From Arthrobotrys musiformis (taxonomy: Eukaryota; Ascomycota; Orbiliomycetes; Orbiliales; Orbiliaceae), in contig JAVHJL010000007.1 of the NCBI GenBank assembly GCA_036971715.1, forward strand, positions 1 through 64,000: a stretch of DNA of 64,000 bases, in the 5' to 3' direction. The notes below the pieces were generated by a model. The model saw nothing but the letters and a program-made list of their open reading frames with translations. It was not told the origin of the DNA and ran no database searches. How positions within the stretch are numbered: the first letter of the stretch is position 1; each line of letters opens with the position of its first letter. Positions 10,778 through 23,800 of the stretch are shown piece after piece. Position numbers and translations under genes: made by a program.

Positions 10778-11442
10778 TGTTATACCTTGCCCAAATCTCC
10801 TTGGCAGGATTCCCAAACAAGTCTAGCACTTTGCTGGTTTTTTAATTCTATTGGTTTAGATTTCTTAAAAAAAACAATCAGTATTCAGTAAAACTAATAA
10901 AATTATATATAAAAAATATAACATAATAGAATAAATAAAAGATTTATAAAACTATTTCAAAGTTTTATTATTAGGTAGTGAATTAGTAAAAATAATTAAT
11001 AAATTAACTAATAAAATTTTAAAAAAAAATCTGAGAATTATTATTATTTAAAAAAATTTTAAATATATAATAAAGTTTTTATATAAAAGATAAATTGTAT
11101 ATAAAATTATTATTTGTTTAATTACTCATTACTTATTTTTTAAAGACAAACACATCGACGAGTAATAAAATGTTATATATATATTATAATAAATATTATA
11201 TAAGAAATAAAATAATTAAGATTTCTATTTAATCAAACAAAACCGAATATATTATATTAAATAACATATTTTATATAATATAAGAAATAAATTTATTCCT
11301 TTTAAACAAATATTTATTAAATAAATAAATAAATTATAAATTAAATCTTTTTATAAAATAATTGAAATATAAAATTAAAAATATGTTTGTTGCATTAAAT
11401 TATATATTTAATTAAAAATAATTATATAATATAAGTATAATA
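10778..11442 (-). repeat. 3' LTR of chromovirus G1
   Basis: 665 bp. The outer (left) end TGTTATACCTTGCCC is almost unmutated, while the inner end has become ...ATAAGTATAATA where the unmutated form is ...ATGGGCGTGACA. The inner side is followed by an A-rich tract on the minus strand that represents the eroded polypurine tract. Confidence 0.9.
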
Positions 11443-11989
11443 TTATTTTTTTCTTTAAAAAAAATTTTATTATATAAAATTTTTATATAAGAATATTTTG
11501 TAGATAAAAAACAAAATATTTAAGAATATTAGATTTATATAAGAAAATCTCGTGTAGTATACTTTAGTATATAGAAAATTTGGTCAAAGAATATTATTAT
11601 ATAGAAAATTTAGGAATAATTTTATATTAGAAATATTATAGGTGATAAATTTTATGCTATATATAAAATTATATAAGTATAATAATATATAAATATAATT
11701 AAACTTATTAAAAGTTGGAAATTAAAATTTAAATCTTTAAATATTTTTGTATTTTAATAATTTAGTATACAAAATTAGATATATTTAAATAACACTTTTT
11801 TAGGTAAGAGTATGTTAAAAAATAAAATTTTAAAATGTTGCAAATTTTAATTAGAATTATTAAGATTTAAACATTAAAAAAAAATTTAATAAATAAAAAA
11901 AATAAAAAAATTCAAATTTCTTTTAAAAATTAGTTATAATTAGTATATTCGGAATAAATATAAGTATTTTATTATAGAGGGTTTTTTAA

Positions 11990-12740
11990 AGTATTTAGTC
12001 TGTATTAAGCAAGAAAAGAGTGATTGTAATATTATTTTATGTAAATAATTTTTCTAAATTTTGTTTTTATTAAAACTAATCCTTTTATTAGTAGATCATA
12101 TTTTGGATATTTGTTAAAAGAAGGCAAAAGAGCTTTAGAAGATAATAGTTTGCTTTAAGGCTATAAAAAAAGAAATTTGGAAAAAACAAAAAAAAAAATA
12201 AATAAAAATTAAGAAGTGATGTTCAATTTTTAAAAATAAATATTAAAATTTTAAAAAGATTTTCAGAGATTTTTTAGTAAATTTAATATTATTATATTAG
12301 AGTATAAACATTGTTAGTAAAAGATGTAAATTATTATTGGTAAATATTATGAGAGTATAACTTATACTAAAGCGGAATTAGAATTATTAAAAAAATTAGA
12401 AAATTCTAGTTTTAAGGAAAATAAGGGTTCTTTAGTTTTTAAGAAACTAGTAAATTATTACTATATTTTAGAACTTATTTATAAAAAGATAATGAATTTT
12501 AATCTAAATCTTTATTTAATAAATAATAAAAAAGCTTTTAATATAGAATTTGGGGATAAAAAATATTTAAAGTTTATAGTTGTAGAATAATATTTTTAAG
12601 GAGGTTTTGTACTAAATAATTTGGATTTTTTTAAAAATATTATAGAAGATTCTATTTTTTTGGTAGAATTTTTTATGGGAGGTATATATGGGGAATTGAG
12701 TTTGTAGATTAAATAATTTTTTTTTTCTTTTTATTCTTTA
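11990..12740 (+). pseudogene. Opposite-strand frame in the 3' part of chromovirus G1
   Basis: Between the end of the chromodomain (~13000) and the 3' LTR (11442) lies ~1.5 kb where the best frame is on the plus strand, against pol. In one frame (codons in phase with 12075) it reads TNPFISRSYFGYLLKEGKR..., then ITYTKAELELLKKLENSSFK... without a stop for about 80 codons up to ~12588, then continues after RIP-type stops to ~12740. G2 has the same frame at 42342-42569, differing by single-codon indels; G0 and G3 carry eroded versions. Charged, helix-like composition. I recognise no family. It could be a real antisense gene or merely the strand least hurt by RIP. Confidence 0.45.
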
Positions 12741-13089
12741 TTTTTTAATAATATATATAAATATGTTTTGTTGAGATATTTTTCTTTAGTATGTTAGGTT
12801 ATTGATAGCTAATATTTTACTTATAGATTGCATTATTTAAATAATATGTGTAAATATGTTTTTAGTAACTTCAGCATATTATATAAAGTGGGGAGTGTTT
12901 TTTTGTCTATTGGAGAAGTTGGAAGAATATTAGAATAAAAAATATAAATAATGCTTAATAAACTGTATATATAACTAAAAGTATGAATAAGTAAAAGTTG
13001 TAAGATAATAATATATCTAAAATAATATTAATTTTAGATTTTTCTAAATTATTTATATTTTTTTTTTAATTTTGTAATATTTTGTTAAA

Positions 13090-13510
13090 TAAGTATTTCA
13101 GGTTGTTTTAGAAAAGATTGGATGAGTTTGGGAGAGATATTTTTTTCTAATTACTAAAAGTTATTTTCTGGATTGTAGGGTTGAGATTATTAGATAAAAT
13201 ATTTATTATTTTTATTAGGTTTTTTAAGGATTTTTTTTATGTTGTATTTAATAAAATCATCATATTTTATTTTAATATCATTTGGGTTTTTTTGGAGTTC
13301 TAATAGAGCTGGTTTAAGAACTAATATATGAAATATGCAGTAGATTTTTAAAGATCCAAATATATCTAATTTGTATTAATATTTTTTAAATTGTTTTTTG
13401 ATTGTATAAAGACTGAATTTCTAATAATTAAATTTTTTATTAGAATATTTACTTTTTAAATTTTATATAAGTAGATATGCTTTATTTCTTTTTTTTAATA
13501 ATAGGATTTT
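13090..13510 (-). pseudogene. Chromovirus G1 integrase C-terminus and chromodomain remnant
   Basis: Minus-strand frame with the GPY/F-like stretch (NKKFNYQKF-like, then KPALLELQKNPNDIKIKYDD) followed by a chromodomain-like NNKYFI, a stop where Trp or Gln stood, then WSQPYNPENNF. Chromodomains at the integrase C-terminus steer chromoviruses to heterochromatin, which agrees with the clustering of these elements in one AT-rich block. Broken by several stops. Confidence 0.7.
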
Positions 13511-13699
13511 TAAATAATTTTTATTATAATAATGGGTTATTTATTTTTAAAAGAATTTAAGATCTTTTTTAAGGATATTATAAAGATTTTTCATTTATTT
13601 TATATATTTTTTAGTTTTTGGTATAATTTCTTTTAAAAAAAATAGAAATAAGAAGGTTTTAAAATTTTATTTATGTAATATTTTATATAAAATATGTTT

Positions 13700-14450
13700 G
13701 GTAATATTATGTTAGGATATATTATATATAAATTTTACTAAAAATAGAAAAAATATTTAATTATTTTAAATATAATTAAGAAAATTTTAAAAATATATTT
13801 CGAAAATTTAGATAAAGCGTTCTAAAATTCTATTAATTTGAAAATAAGATTTTATTATAACATTAATTTTTAATCCTATTTAATTTATAATTAATTACCA
13901 ATATTTACTAGTGAAGAGTAAGTTTTTATTATAAATATACTTTTACTAGATTCTATATTTAGAAAAAATATATTAATAATATATTTATTAGAATTTTTTA
14001 ATTCTCTATTAACTGCATTATAGAACAAAAATAGTGGTTTTTAAGAATTTATTAATAATAATTAATATTTTATTATAAATGGCATTAATAAGAGCATATC
14101 ATACATATAATATTTTTTAAATAAAGTTATATGTAATAATTTTAAAAAATACACTAAATATATTATAAAATTAAAGTATATTATATGGTTTATATTAATT
14201 AGGTTTATTTCTGTAATATATATTATAGGTTTTAATATATTTTTTAATATATTTTCTCATTTAAAATTAAAAATATATTTTAGTAATAAATTTTTATATT
14301 CAATCAATATTTAAATAATTATATATTTCTAAATTATAGTGCTAGGTGATGATTTTTTTCTAAAGTTTTTTAGTTGAAATATAAAAAAGTTCTTTAAATA
14401 TGATAATTCCTTCATATAGTGCATAGTATTTTAGCAAATTCTGAAATTTT
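13700..14450 (-). pseudogene. Chromovirus G1 integrase core remnant
   Basis: Minus-strand frame reading MRKYIKKYIKTYNIYYRNKP near 14236-14290, which is the zinc-binding region of Ty3/Gypsy integrases with the Cys codons changed to Tyr by G-to-A. Then comes the core (ALINAIYNKILIIINKFLKTTIF) near 14000-14110. Stops throughout. Nonfunctional. Confidence 0.7.
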
Positions 14451-14519
14451 TTTAAAACTCTTTTTACTATTGAATCTTATTAATAGCTATTTATAAGTTA
14501 AATTTGGAATTTATTTTTG

Positions 14520-14990
14520 ATATAGTATTTTGTAAGATTAAGAGATTTATTAATAGTAATATAAGTTCTTTTTTTTAATAAAATAGTTCCTTTATTAGGC
14601 TCTATTTTTTTTATAAGGTTTAATTGTCGATTTATTGCATTTGTTAGGGTATTTTCTTTGTTTTTAAAATAGATGATTTTTATATTATATTTTGAGAGGA
14701 GTTCCTACCAGTGAACTTGTTTGTAATTAAGTTTCTTTATAATTAAAAAAAAGGTAAGGTTTTTATAGTTGAAGAAAATTATGAAAGGTTTCTTAATTTA
14801 AAGATAGATATGCTATTTTTTACAAGCTTCTACAATAACCATAAGTTCTTTATTATATATTAAATATTATAATTGTATAAAATCAAATTTATGAGAAAAG
14901 TAAGCAATTAGATACTATTTTTAATCAAAATATTACTATAAAAGGCATACTCTTAAGATAACAACTAAAACGTCTATTTTTATTTTAATA
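14520..14990 (-). pseudogene. Chromovirus G1 RNase H remnant
   Basis: Minus-strand frame with the classic Ty3/Gypsy RNase H signatures: IYNKELMVIVEACKK (about 14815-14860), then YKNLTFF and YNIKIIYFKNKENTLTNAIN about 100-170 bases further on. Stops interrupt it where RIP would convert Trp and Gln codons. Confidence 0.8.
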
Positions 14991-15289
14991 AGAAATTTTG
15001 GGTTGTAAATCTTAAATATTGAAGCAAATATGAAAACGTTTTTTAAGGTTTCGAAAACCTTGAGTTTTTTAAATATGAACTTAAATTTAATTTGTTTTTT
15101 TATAAATTTTATAAAAATTACTAATATAAAACTATACTTTTAAATAAATCGTCGGTAATAATTGTAAAATCCTAAAAATGACTATATGTCTTTAATGTTT
15201 TTTAATAAAAACCATTTCTGAATAATTTAAATCTTTTATAAGTTTATTTTAATACTATTTAAAGTAATTATAGCTTTTAAGAATTTGTA

Positions 15290-15790
15290 TTCTATAATAA
15301 CAAATTCAAACTTATCAAAGGAATATTATAAGTCATATTTTCTTAAAACGTTAAGTATTAAGTTAATATGTTTTTTATATTTTTCCAAATTCTTACTGTA
15401 GATGAGGATATTATCTAAATAAACTATATAAATTATATTGATATAGTTTTGTAAAATATAATTTATAAAAGTTTGAAAAGATATAAGAACATTAATAAAT
15501 TTAAAAAGCATTATTATATATTTAAATAATTTATAGTAGTATTTGAAAGCTATTTTCTATTTTTTTTCAAAATTAATTCATATATTAGAATATGTAAAGA
15601 TAAAATCAAGTTTAGTAAAAATTTTAATTTTTATAAGCCTATCAAAAGATTTACTAATAAAAGAAAAAAAATTAATATTTTTAATTATAATATTGTTAAA
15701 ACTTCTATAATTAACATAGATTTATAATTTACTATTAGATTTTAGTATAAAAAGAATAGGATATCCTATTAAAGAATTTAAAGATCAGAT
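15290..15790 (-). pseudogene. Chromovirus G1 reverse transcriptase remnant
   Basis: The stop-free piece at 15326-15511 (minus) encodes SFQTFINYIL and IVYLDNILIYSKNLEKYKKH, the Ty3/Gypsy active-site region with YLDD changed to YLDN by a G-to-A transition. Upstream in the same direction are GYPILFILKSNSKL and IFTKLDFIFTYSNI, matching fingers/palm motifs. The catalytic Asp loss and stops make it dead. Confidence 0.88.
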
Positions 15791-16259
15791 ATATCTATTA
15801 CAAAGATTTTTATTAATATATTTTTAGAAAGTGGCAGTTTCTTCTTCTATATATGCATATATAAAGAGCAAACAAGATTGCGTTCCTTCCTTAAAAAAGA
15901 TATAATGCATAAATTAATTAATTTTTAGTAAAAGAACATCTTCTAATAATAATTTAAAAATAATTTAATTTTCTAATTTAATTTAAAAAAATATCTTACC
16001 TTCTTTAATTTAAACTATTTTTTTTACTTTTAATAGAAAATATTGAAGAATTTTTAATTTATTTTTTAAGCAATTATTAACTTCTTTAATTATTATTTAA
16101 ATAGTAAAATTTAGATAGATTTCTTTTTAATATTGTATAATTCTTATTTTCTTGCGTATGATTTTTTTGCATAAATATTAAGGGAATTTAAAAGTTTTAT
16201 ATTTCTAGTTAATTTTAGGATTATATTGTTATAATTAGGGGTATTTAATGACTAAGTTA

Positions 16260-16500
16260 TAAACTATTTTCAAGATATTAACTAAAATATCTTTAAAATA
16301 TTTTTTAATAAAAAGTTTAAAATAAGCTTAATAAATAATAATTCCAATTTTTTTATAATTAAAAATAGAGACTGTAATTAAATTTGTGAATTTTATAATA
16401 AATAGGTTAAATTATGCGATTATTTTTAAATAAATAAAAGAGTCTTTAGTACCACTATCAAGAAAAGTACTAATTTATAATCTATTAATATAAGCAAATA
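16260..16500 (-). pseudogene. Chromovirus G1 aspartic protease remnant
   Basis: Minus-strand frame with FLDSGTKDSFI, the D-S/T-G active site of retroelement proteases, followed by a hydrophobic run. It sits just upstream of the reverse transcriptase, as expected for a gag-pol polyprotein. About 1.8 kb separates it from the gag zinc knuckle, which is long for this family. Confidence 0.65.
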
Positions 16501-18199
16501 TTATAAAATATTATTTAAAAAATCAAAATTATAGAATTTTAGAAAATATAGGTTTTATTTTTATAATATAAATGTTAGATTGTTCAGAAAGCGTCAATTT
16601 CTAAAGCTATTTTAATTTAAATTTTCAATAAATTTTAAAAGAATATTAACTTATTTGTTATATTTTTCAAATTTATAATTTGATTAATTGTTATTAATAT
16701 CTTAAGAAAATACTTATAGTAATAAAACTAAATAGAAATATTATAAATTTTGGATTTCTATATCCAAAATATAAAGATATTATATCACGAAATAAATTTT
16801 ATAGTTTTTTTATTAACTAAAATATCTTTCATAAAAATAATAATAATATCCTAATTTTAAAATATTCTTTTTTTTTAGATTTATTAATTTAAAGTAATAG
16901 AAATTTTGTATTTTATTAATCTAATATTTAGTATACTTTATACATAAATTAAAATAATTATAAAATTAGATTTAAATATTTAAAAAATAGAATTAGCATT
17001 TTTATCCTTATTTATATTTGAATTTGAGGTAATAACTAGAGCGACTTCTTATTAAATCAATAATTATAAATAGATTATTATAGGTTCAATAATATTAATA
17101 AAAATTAAAATTATATATTTAATAGAGATTTTCATAAATTTTTAGTTAAATCTATATAAAAAAAATAGATTTTTTTGAGCAAAGTTAACAAATAAAAAAA
17201 TAATTAAAATTATAATATTTATCTTTATAAATTACTAGCGCAGTAGTGTATTCTATCATATCTTTCTAATTATAATAACATCAAAGATATAATTTAAAAA
17301 TTTAATTATAAAAAAAGTATTGAGCTTTATAAATTATATAAAAATAATATAAAAAGTGCTCTTTTTATATAATTCTAATAATAAATAATAATTTTGAAAA
17401 TTCATAAATAATTAATTTAATATTATTATTTTTTATTACAATATAGTAGCTTTTTTAATAATTTACAAACATTTCTTTATAGAAATCTATATTAGTATAA
17501 TAAAAAATTTTTTAATAAAAAATAAAATTAGTTTATTATTTTTCTCTTATAAAGTTATATCTTACGCATTTAATAATAAAAATATAATAACAGTTAAAAT
17601 ATTAAATATTCTATTAATCATATACTTTATTATAATATTTATACTAGATAGAAATTAGTTTTTGATAATTTATATATTAAATTTGTCTTTTTTTAAAAAA
17701 AATAATACCATCAACTTCTTCTTTAGTTAGCAAGAAAAGAAAGTAATTATTATTATCCTAATTAGAAAGTAAAAGAAAGATAATATTAATTTATTTGTAA
17801 TTTTTATTAAGACTAATTCATTATAAGTAGTTAAGAGTTTTTTTGAATATAATAGGTAAAGATTAGTAATAAATTACCTTAAAATATACAAAACCGTTTT
17901 TAGATTTAAGGTTTTTTAGGATTATTCTTTAATAAAGTTCTTACTTATATTTATAATATTAAATTAATTATCTATTTTTTTATTATTTGTATTTGATATA
18001 GTTATTAAGGACTGGATTATTCTATACCTAATAGTATTTTTGAATATTAAGTAAGTAAAAAAAAAAAAGTATTTCCTTATTATTAGTATCTGTAAAAGTA
18101 GTTAATTTTAGAATATCTATATAAATATCTAAAAAAGTTTGTAATATAACTTTATAAAATTATTTAATGATTTATTACTAAATTTTTTCGAAATTGGCG

Positions 18200-19650
18200 A
18201 TAATGGATTGTTGTATTATATTGAATTTAACGAAGGCTTTGTCTTTCTGAAGAAGACTTTAAGTAGTATTATAGAAATTGTGTTGTGTGGTATTTTTCTT
18301 TTTTCTGTATTCTTGAGAGAAATGTCTAGGTTTATTGTAATTCCAGTAAAGGGGGTTATTGGATTTTGGGTTTTTTAAAAGAATATTGTGCTTGTATTTG
18401 TGTTATATAGTATTCAGATTTATGGGGGCTAGATTAAAAATTTTGGTTACTATTATATTTCCATTTTTGTTTTTTTTTTAATTTTTAGAATTGGATTTTT
18501 TGTTATAGTTATTACTATTATTATTATACTTTCTTTTTTTTTTATAAAAAAATTGGTTAGTACGGGTTTTGAAATTAATGTTATTGATTTTGATGGTATA
18601 TTGTTGTATTTTTATGCAGATTATAATGAATAGTTTTTTATCTCAGTATTTTTTTTTATAAGTATATATGTATTATTGGAGTTCTACTTTAAGTCTTTCT
18701 CGGGCTTTCTAATATAAATTAGATTTGTTTTAATTAGTTAAAACTGCAAGTTTGTTGAATTCTTAGAAATAGTTGTAGGCGGAATTGGTCTACTTAAAAG
18801 TGGTAATCTATCGTTAGGCTTTTACAACCTTGTTATTTTTGCTGTATTATTATTTGAGAAAGGTAATAAAGAATCTATAATCTATTATTATTTTAACTAT
18901 ATTTAGGTCTCGTTTTTCTTCTTCTTTGGTCGCTATATGGTTTTAGTAATAAATATAAATCTAAAAAATAATACTGTCAAAATATATTTCTACAAATAAG
19001 ATTTTAGTATTATTATTGAGAGGCTTAAAATCGGAAATAAATATTAAATTATTAAAGAAAGTAATTAAGTTTTCTAAAAATTCTATTAAACTTTATTAGG
19101 TCGCTAATTTATAGTATTTTAATATCAAATTTCTTTTAAAATTTATTTTATTTATTTTAAATCTTAAATCCTTTAGTATCGTATTATACTAATTTCACCT
19201 AAAATTCCTTAATTTATTTTTTAGGAGTTTATAGTAGAGAGAGATTAGATTCTTTTTTTATAATTTCTCTGCTATTCTCTATATTATCGTTTAGTAGTTT
19301 AAAGAGTTCTTTAAAGACATTTTTACTAAAATTTCTGATATATTATATGTATCTTTCTTTTTTTTAACTTTATAAATTTAATACTATTTAGATTACTATA
19401 CTCCAAATACCAATAAATTTTAATAAAAATATTAATTCTTATAAACTTACCACCAATATCTATATATAAAAATTTTCATTAAAAAAATAAATTAGTACTA
19501 AGTTAAAAGTAAAATTTACCTCTTCAACTTATAAATCTATTTGCGTAACTAAACTTATATATATTATTTCTCATAATCAATCACTATTATCAAATTCTGA
19601 AAAAGTTCCAGATTTCTTTTTAAAAAATAATCTATACTCATTACTACTAT
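18200..19650 (-). pseudogene. Chromovirus G1 gag remnant with eroded zinc knuckle
   Basis: Minus-strand gag region. At 18307-18348 it reads YWNYNKPRHFSQEY, which has CCHC spacing with all three Cys codons now TAC and the His kept. In G2 the same place (48284-48325) retains two of the Cys codons as TGT. Upstream is an Asn/Lys-rich stretch (YKKKRKYNNNSNNYNKKSNS). The N-terminal limit is uncertain because both strands are AT-saturated. The knuckle shows that minus is the coding strand here. Confidence 0.6.
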
Positions 19651-19730
19651 TATTATTATTTAAACCATAACTAATTATTCATTATACCAATATACACTAT
19701 TTACCTTATTAAAAATTAGATCAGTTAAAG

Positions 19731-20403
19731 TATTATACCTTGCCTAAATCTCTTTAACAAAATTCCCAAACAAACCTAGTATTTTACTAGTTTCTCAACT
19801 TTATTAGTTCAAATCTCTTAAAAGGAACAATCAGTATTCAGTAGAACTAATAAAATTATATATAAAAAGTATAATATAGTAAAATAAGTAAAAGACTTAT
19901 AAAACTATTTCAAAACTTTACTATTAAGTAGTAAACTAGTAAAAGTAATTAATAAGTTAACCAATAGAATTCTAAAAAAAGATCTAAAAACTACCATCAT
20001 TTAAAAAAATCTTAAATACATAATAAAATTTTTATATAAAAGATAAATTACATATAAAATTATTATTCGTCTAATTACTCATTGCTCGTCTCTTAAAAAT
20101 GAGTACATCGACAAACAATAAGACATTATACATATATTATAACAAATATTATATAAAAAACGGGATAAACCAGTAGCTAAGATTTCCGCTTAGTCAAACA
20201 AAACCGAATATATTGTGTTAAACAACACATTCTATATAATACAAGAAATAGATTCATTCTCTCTAAACGAATATTTATAAGATAAATAAACAAATTATAA
20301 ACTAAATTTTTCTATAAAATAATTAAAATACAGAATTAGAAGTATGTTTGTTGCGCCAAGCTATATGTTTAACTGGGAATAGTTATATGGTATGGGCGTG
20401 ACA
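19731..20403 (-). repeat. 5' LTR of chromovirus G1
   Basis: 673 bp. The outer (right) end ...ATATGGTATGGGCGTGACA is unmutated for ~60 bp, while the inner (left) end is TATTATACCTTGCCTAAAT, with several transitions. Followed directly by the AAAAT target duplication. Confidence 0.9.
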
Positions 20404-20408
20404 AAAAT

Positions 20409-20837
20409 AATATGTAATTATATTGATTAAGTATATATAAAGTTTTAATTTTAAAAACAGTTTTAATAATTAATTAATCTTATTTAATTTTTTAATTATT
20501 TATATATTATTAATATATAAATATGAAAGCTTTATAATGATTGGTTTAAATATTTTAAAAAGTATAATAATTGATAGTTTAAAATCAATATTATAATATA
20601 AAATAATAGGTTAAATCTTTTAAAAGTTTTTATAAATTTTTAAAATATTTTTAAATTTTAAAACTATTTTAGTTATCTTGTTTTTATGAATTATATAAAA
20701 TTATTAAAAAAATTCTTTTTCCATATTATTTATAAATAGAATTAAGATTTTTCTTCTTTTAAATTAATAAATAATTATATTAATAGTATTATTATATATT
20801 TTTTAAATTTTTTAGCTTCTTTTTTATTAATAAATAT
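20409..20837. mobile_element. Unidentified AT-rich sequence, probably right part of repeat X
   Basis: Sequence between the right target duplication of G1 and the TAA-type tail of LINE copy C. It should continue the sequence interrupted at 10777, because G1 has a matching AAAAT on both sides. No coding motif or similarity to the LINE or chromovirus was seen. Confidence 0.4.
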
Positions 20838-23800
20838 AATATTATTATTATTATTATTATTTATCATACACGCATGCAACCTTTCGGTTATGGCGGAATG
20901 AAGGAAAAGAAATTAAAATACATGATTTTCGCTCCTCATTAAAAATGAAAACTACATAAAATCATTTTTTATTTTTGTTTTTTGTTTTTATTTTTATTTT
21001 TGTTTTTTGTTTTTTGAGGTTCCTTCTAACCCTTTTTGTCTCTTTCTTCTTTTTTCCCATTAAAAGAACAATGTCGTATATCTGTTGTTCTTACCCATCT
21101 ACTTTGATGTAATATTAAAATGATATATCTCATTTCCGGAACCTTTTCATTCATTTTTTCAAACTTTCAGATTTCCCCATCCTGTGAAATAATCATTTTT
21201 AGGATTTTTATTGCATTTTCTTTTTGTAATATTTGTTTTATTTAGGAACTCTTTTAAAAAGATTATACCTTCATTATTAAATAATAAAAAGTAATAATCT
21301 AATTGTTTATTAGCTTTTTTGAATTTTCTTTTTAATATTTTTTTCTCTTTATTATAGATTTTGCATTCCATAATTAAATGTTTTGGTATTTGAGGCTTAT
21401 TTCTGCATATACAGTTTTTATTTAAAATTCCAGAATTTGGAATTTTATATAAATAATTATTAAAATACCCATACCCAGTCCTCAATTAAATTAAAAAAGA
21501 AACAAAATTATTATTAAATTTAGTAAATATTTTATTTTTTTTTAACTTTGGCCTATTAATATAATTTGATCTATTTTTTTATTTTTTATATTTTTCTTCT
21601 TATTCTAGTAAGTCTTTTTTTTTAATTTTTCTTTTTAAATAAATAAAAAATTTAAATAAACTTTTCTTTTTTATTTTTACAACTTCCTTAACTAAATAAT
21701 CTACCTTTTTATTTCCAACAACTTCAAAGTAATTTGGGACTCATTCTATAAATATATTAATATTTTTAAAATTTAATTTATTTATTATATCCTAAATTTC
21801 TAAAGTTATTTTCTGATTAGGTTCTAAATTTAGGTTTTATAACCTTTTTATTATAACTTAATTATTAGTAAAGAAATAAATATTTTTTACTTCTTTATTT
21901 TTATTAATTACTTTAAAAAATTTTTTGAACTCTTTCCTTAAAGCAATTAATTCTGCATCATATACTTCTATACTTTTTCCCAAACAAAAATAAATTTCGA
22001 AAATAGATTTATTATTTATTTCTCCATAAATTCTAGCTTCCAAGGATTTTTCTTTTTTATTTTTATTATTCTTTTTTTTATTTTTATTTTCTATTTCCAG
22101 CATAAAACCATCTATATAAATAAGTAAGTTTTTCCTAGAATTTAATTCAACTTCTTTTTTATTTTTATAATTTTCTGTTTCTAAATCCTTAAATACATTA
22201 TTTATGAGGAAATTAATTTTATTTTTAATTTAAGGTAGATTAAATTTTATATTTAATTCCTCAATTTTTATATATAAATTTATTAAGAAATTAATTCTTA
22301 ATAATATTCTATCCAATATAAAAACATATTCTTTTTTATCTCTTTTTTTTTTATTTTTATTTTATTTTAAATAAGATCCCAATCCTATTTCCTCTCTTCC
22401 AAAATTAAATTCTAGTAAAAATGATTTTGGAAATTTCTTTTTTATTAAATAATTTTTATTAAAAAAAAAGATTTTAAAACGTACCTTCTTTATATCCCAT
22501 TTAATCTTATTTCTAGTGGTAAAATAAAGGCCTCAACTTCTAATATATTTATTATAATTATTTTAAAATTTTTTGTTATTTTTCTCAACATCTTATTTTA
22601 AATTAATTTAAATTTTTTCAAAACATTTTATTATTTTTGGTTTTTCTACCATATTTTAGACCCATAGTCAGAAATAGAATAAATAAAATTTTTATATAAT
22701 TATATTATTACTTTAATTTTACATCTTTTTTCTGAATTAGCAAGTACCTTAATAAAATTTAAAATTTTATTTACTACACTTATTTTTATTTTAATATAAT
22801 ATTTAAAATTTAATCTCATATCAAAATATATATCTAACTACTTTATATTATTAATAAATTTTATTATTATACCATTTAGTAGCTTAATATTTAATTCCCC
22901 AAATTTTTTTTTTTTTTTTAAATTTATTTTAAAATAAATTAGTTTTGATTTTATATCATCAAAAGCTACTATATTATCTATAGTCTAATTAAAGGCTATT
23001 TTTGCAATTTCTTTTAATTCATATATATTTATTTCTATTTTTTTATTAATTACAATTAACACCAAATCATCTATATAAGATAATTTAATAATAAAAGGTA
23101 TTTTTTATTCTAATAAATTAAATAATAATAATATTAAATATAATAAAAAAAGAATTAGAGATATTAAAAAACCTTATAATATTCTAATTTTAACTAGTTT
23201 TAATTTTTTTATTTGTTTATTGAAGGTTAGTTTAATTAATCTTTTAAATATAAAATTATTAATTTATAAAATTAATTATTTAGGGAATTTTATGTTTTTT
23301 AAAATATTAATTAATCTTTCCTTTAAAATATTATTAAAAGTCTTTTTAATATTTAAAAATAAAATAAAAGTTTTTAACTTTTCTGAATTAGCTATTTCTA
23401 TATTATGAATTAATGATAAAGCTATATTAATTGCAGATCTTTGTTTTTTGCCTCCAATTTGTTTTGGATTTAGAATTTTATTAATTTCTAATAAGAAGGC
23501 TATTTTTTTTGTTATTATTTTCTTTGATATTTTTCCTAAATAATTTAAAAAATTAATAATTCTGTAAACTTTTAGAATATTATAATTAGATTTATTTGGT
23601 TTAAGTAAAATTGCCCTAATTGCTTTTCTAAAACATATTAGATAATATCTATAATTTAATAATTATTTAAATAAATTATTAAATCTTCCCAATATAATTT
23701 TGTAAGCTTTTTTTAAATATAGAAAATTAATTCCATCTAATCCTAGTATTTTTTTAAAATTAGATAAAAAAATAGCTTTTTTGATTTTATTATTTTTTAT

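Larger units (their letters stand above)
10778..20403 (-). mobile_element. Full-length Ty3/Gypsy chromovirus G1, RIP-degraded
   Basis: 9626 bp with LTRs at 10778-11442 and 19731-20403 and a perfect 5-bp target duplication AAAAT (10773-10777 and 20404-20408). The coding strand is minus: in that direction come the gag zinc knuckle (~18330), protease (~16450), reverse transcriptase (15290-15790), RNase H (14520-14990), integrase (13700-14450), GPY/F plus chromodomain (13090-13510), then the 3' LTR. Order and chromodomain place it in the chromovirus branch of Ty3/Gypsy. Every frame is broken by stops of the kind RIP makes from Gln, Trp and Arg codons. It is not autonomous. Confidence 0.92.

Noticed and set aside
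10605..10829. 74-codon minus-strand frame
   Set aside because: It starts inside the G1 LTR and runs across the junction into repeat X, so it is chimeric and AT-driven.
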